Position numbers and translations under genes: made by a program. 64,000 bases of DNA, from contig NZ_RAPY01000002.1 in the NCBI RefSeq assembly GCF_003610355.1, positions 124,001 to 188,000 of the forward strand, written 5' to 3'. Within the stretch, counting starts at the first letter, position 1; every line of letters starts with the position of its first letter. Below, piece after piece: positions 63,222-64,000 of this stretch. The notes under the pieces are model-generated. The model saw only the letters and a list, made by a program, of their open reading frames with translations, did no database searches and was not told the DNA's origin. Source of the stretch: Sphingobacterium detergens. GTDB lineage: Bacteria; Bacteroidota; Bacteroidia; Sphingobacteriales; Sphingobacteriaceae.

Positions 63222-64000
63222 TTATTGTGCACCCTGCACCGTGTAATCAATTTTATTAAGAATATTGTACCTGCGGTCTTTTTTGTAGGTCATTCTTCCT
63301 TTTGAATCATAAGTGTAATGGAAAATTTCTCCGTTCTCTTTGCATTCGGAGATCACTCCAAAATTTGGATCATAGCAAAACGTCTCCATAGAAGAAGTCA
63401 CAGGATAAATTTTTATTTCATCTATTTTTGTGTCCCCTCCAATAAATGAAATTGATACGTTACTGGTATTACCAACGATGGCTTCGTATCTGCTATAGGT
63501 GTTAGTACCATTGTATGCATTACTTGATACTTGCCCTGTAACCGTTGGGAAAACTGATCCCTGATAAAAGAAACTTACCACATACTTTTGATTAGGGTCA
63601 AGATTACTTCTAGTTATAGCTGTCCCTGCAGCCAAATTATATACATATCTACCGGTGGGCGCATAGCTGTCCATTACAATACCATAATTCATAGGAGGAT
63701 CATATTGCCAGTTCCCTTTTTGTTGATAGTCTTCAAAACTTGTATAGGCAACTTCGTCGAGTGTTGCGTTTTCTGTTTTGGCGAAGAGGTATTTTCCATA
63801 ATACCCCCAAATGTAGCTTGATTTACTTCCTTCGGAATTTACCGTCTCTGTAGGCTTAAAGTATTGATCGAACTTGGTGTTTTGATCGAATTGTATATAC
63901 CTGGAATCCTTTGACGGCAAGGATTTGGTGTAGGCAAATAAATCACTGCCGAGGCTTCGATTTGAAATCTTGAATGAAGCCTGTGGAATTGTGTTTTGTA
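63222..64000 (-). CDS. YD-repeat-type surface protein, C-terminal part (truncated by window)
   Basis: The reading frame is open from 63222 to the right edge with no stop, so the gene extends beyond the window (about 259 residues visible). Visible regions include a carbohydrate-binding/jelly-roll-like segment (SFFYQGSVFPTVTGQVSSNAYNG) and an ending YD-repeat, FHYTYDSKGRMTYKKDRRYN. It sits 11 nt upstream of the RHS gene, and such large partner proteins commonly precede RHS toxins in Bacteroidota. It may help assemble or display the toxin. Confidence 0.75.
   Translation of the reverse strand, partial: QNTIPQASFKISNRSLGSDLFAYTKSLPSKDSRYIQFDQNTKFDQYFKPTETVNSEGSKSSYIWGYYGKYLFAKTENATLDEVAYTSFEDYQQKGNWQYDPPMNYGIVMDSYAPTGRYVYNLAAGTAITRSNLDPNQKYVVSFFYQGSVFPTVTGQVSSNAYNGTNTYSRYEAIVGNTSNVSISFIGGDTKIDEIKIYPVTSSMETFCYDPNFGVISECKENGEIFHYTYDSKGRMTYKKDRRYNILNKIDYTVQGAQ

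Noticed and set aside
1..64000. CRISPR array, intact insertion sequence, rRNA operon
   Set aside because: I looked for short regularly spaced repeats, transposase motifs and rRNA signatures on both strands and saw none.

Overview
The window looks like chromosome of a Bacteroidota species, most likely Sphingobacteriaceae (Pedobacter/Sphingobacterium-like). The evidence is a SusC/SusD pair with an ECF sigma factor and FecR anti-sigma, RteC/DUF3945/DUF1896 conjugative-element genes, several LytTR regulators, YD-repeat/RHS proteins, a GH29 fucosidase and AT-rich DNA with few strong Shine-Dalgarno sites. No rRNA, complete tRNA, CRISPR array or intact insertion sequence was seen.

Layout. 0-5.7 kb: ordinary accessory metabolism (VOC/PhnB-like, two DUF1801-type proteins, SRPBCC, double-CDGSH protein, exported alpha-L-fucosidase). 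5.7-12.6 kb: a compact island bounded by two direct repeats of about 175 bp (roughly 80% identical by eye), with the tail of a tyrosine recombinase just inside the right repeat. It carries a tight four-gene minus-strand operon: a protein with two GHKL ATPase modules, a receiver-domain protein without a DNA-binding domain, an unrecognised 265-aa protein and an N6-adenine methylase. I do not recognise this as a named system; it is the best candidate here for an undescribed defence or modification system. 13.7-26.7 kb: part of an integrative conjugative element (excisionase-like HTH, DUF4099/DUF3945, topoisomerase III, DUF1896, a methylase-helicase giant, RteC). An AAA ATPase cargo gene sits in the opposite orientation between topB and DUF1896, next to a striking palindrome cluster.

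27-43.4 kb: regulation and peptide export/import. A membrane LytTR protein precedes a sigma-FecR-SusC-SusD-TlpA block. This is followed by a small exported peptide, an unannotated 49-aa lanthipeptide-like precursor, a LytS/LytTR two-component pair, a full-length LanB dehydratase and a second LytTR protein with a degenerate receiver. Two arrays of three GGGTAAC-type direct repeats with an exact 21-bp period lie upstream of the precursor/LytS pair and of the LanB/LytTR pair, which ties them into one regulon. No LanC cyclase or exporter was seen.

43.3-52.6 kb: a DNA-repair block (LigD-type ligase, SRAP/HMCES protein, Fpg/Nei glycosylase) ending in an SOS-mutasome-like module: a LexA-like S24 repressor divergent from DinB and a short DnaE-type polymerase, with a palindromic operator between them. 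52.6-64 kb: orphan and envelope proteins, including a 992-aa secreted protein encoded in GC-richer DNA. Last comes an RHS toxin with a PD-(D/E)xK-like C-terminus, followed by two candidate immunity genes and preceded by a YD-repeat protein that runs off the window.
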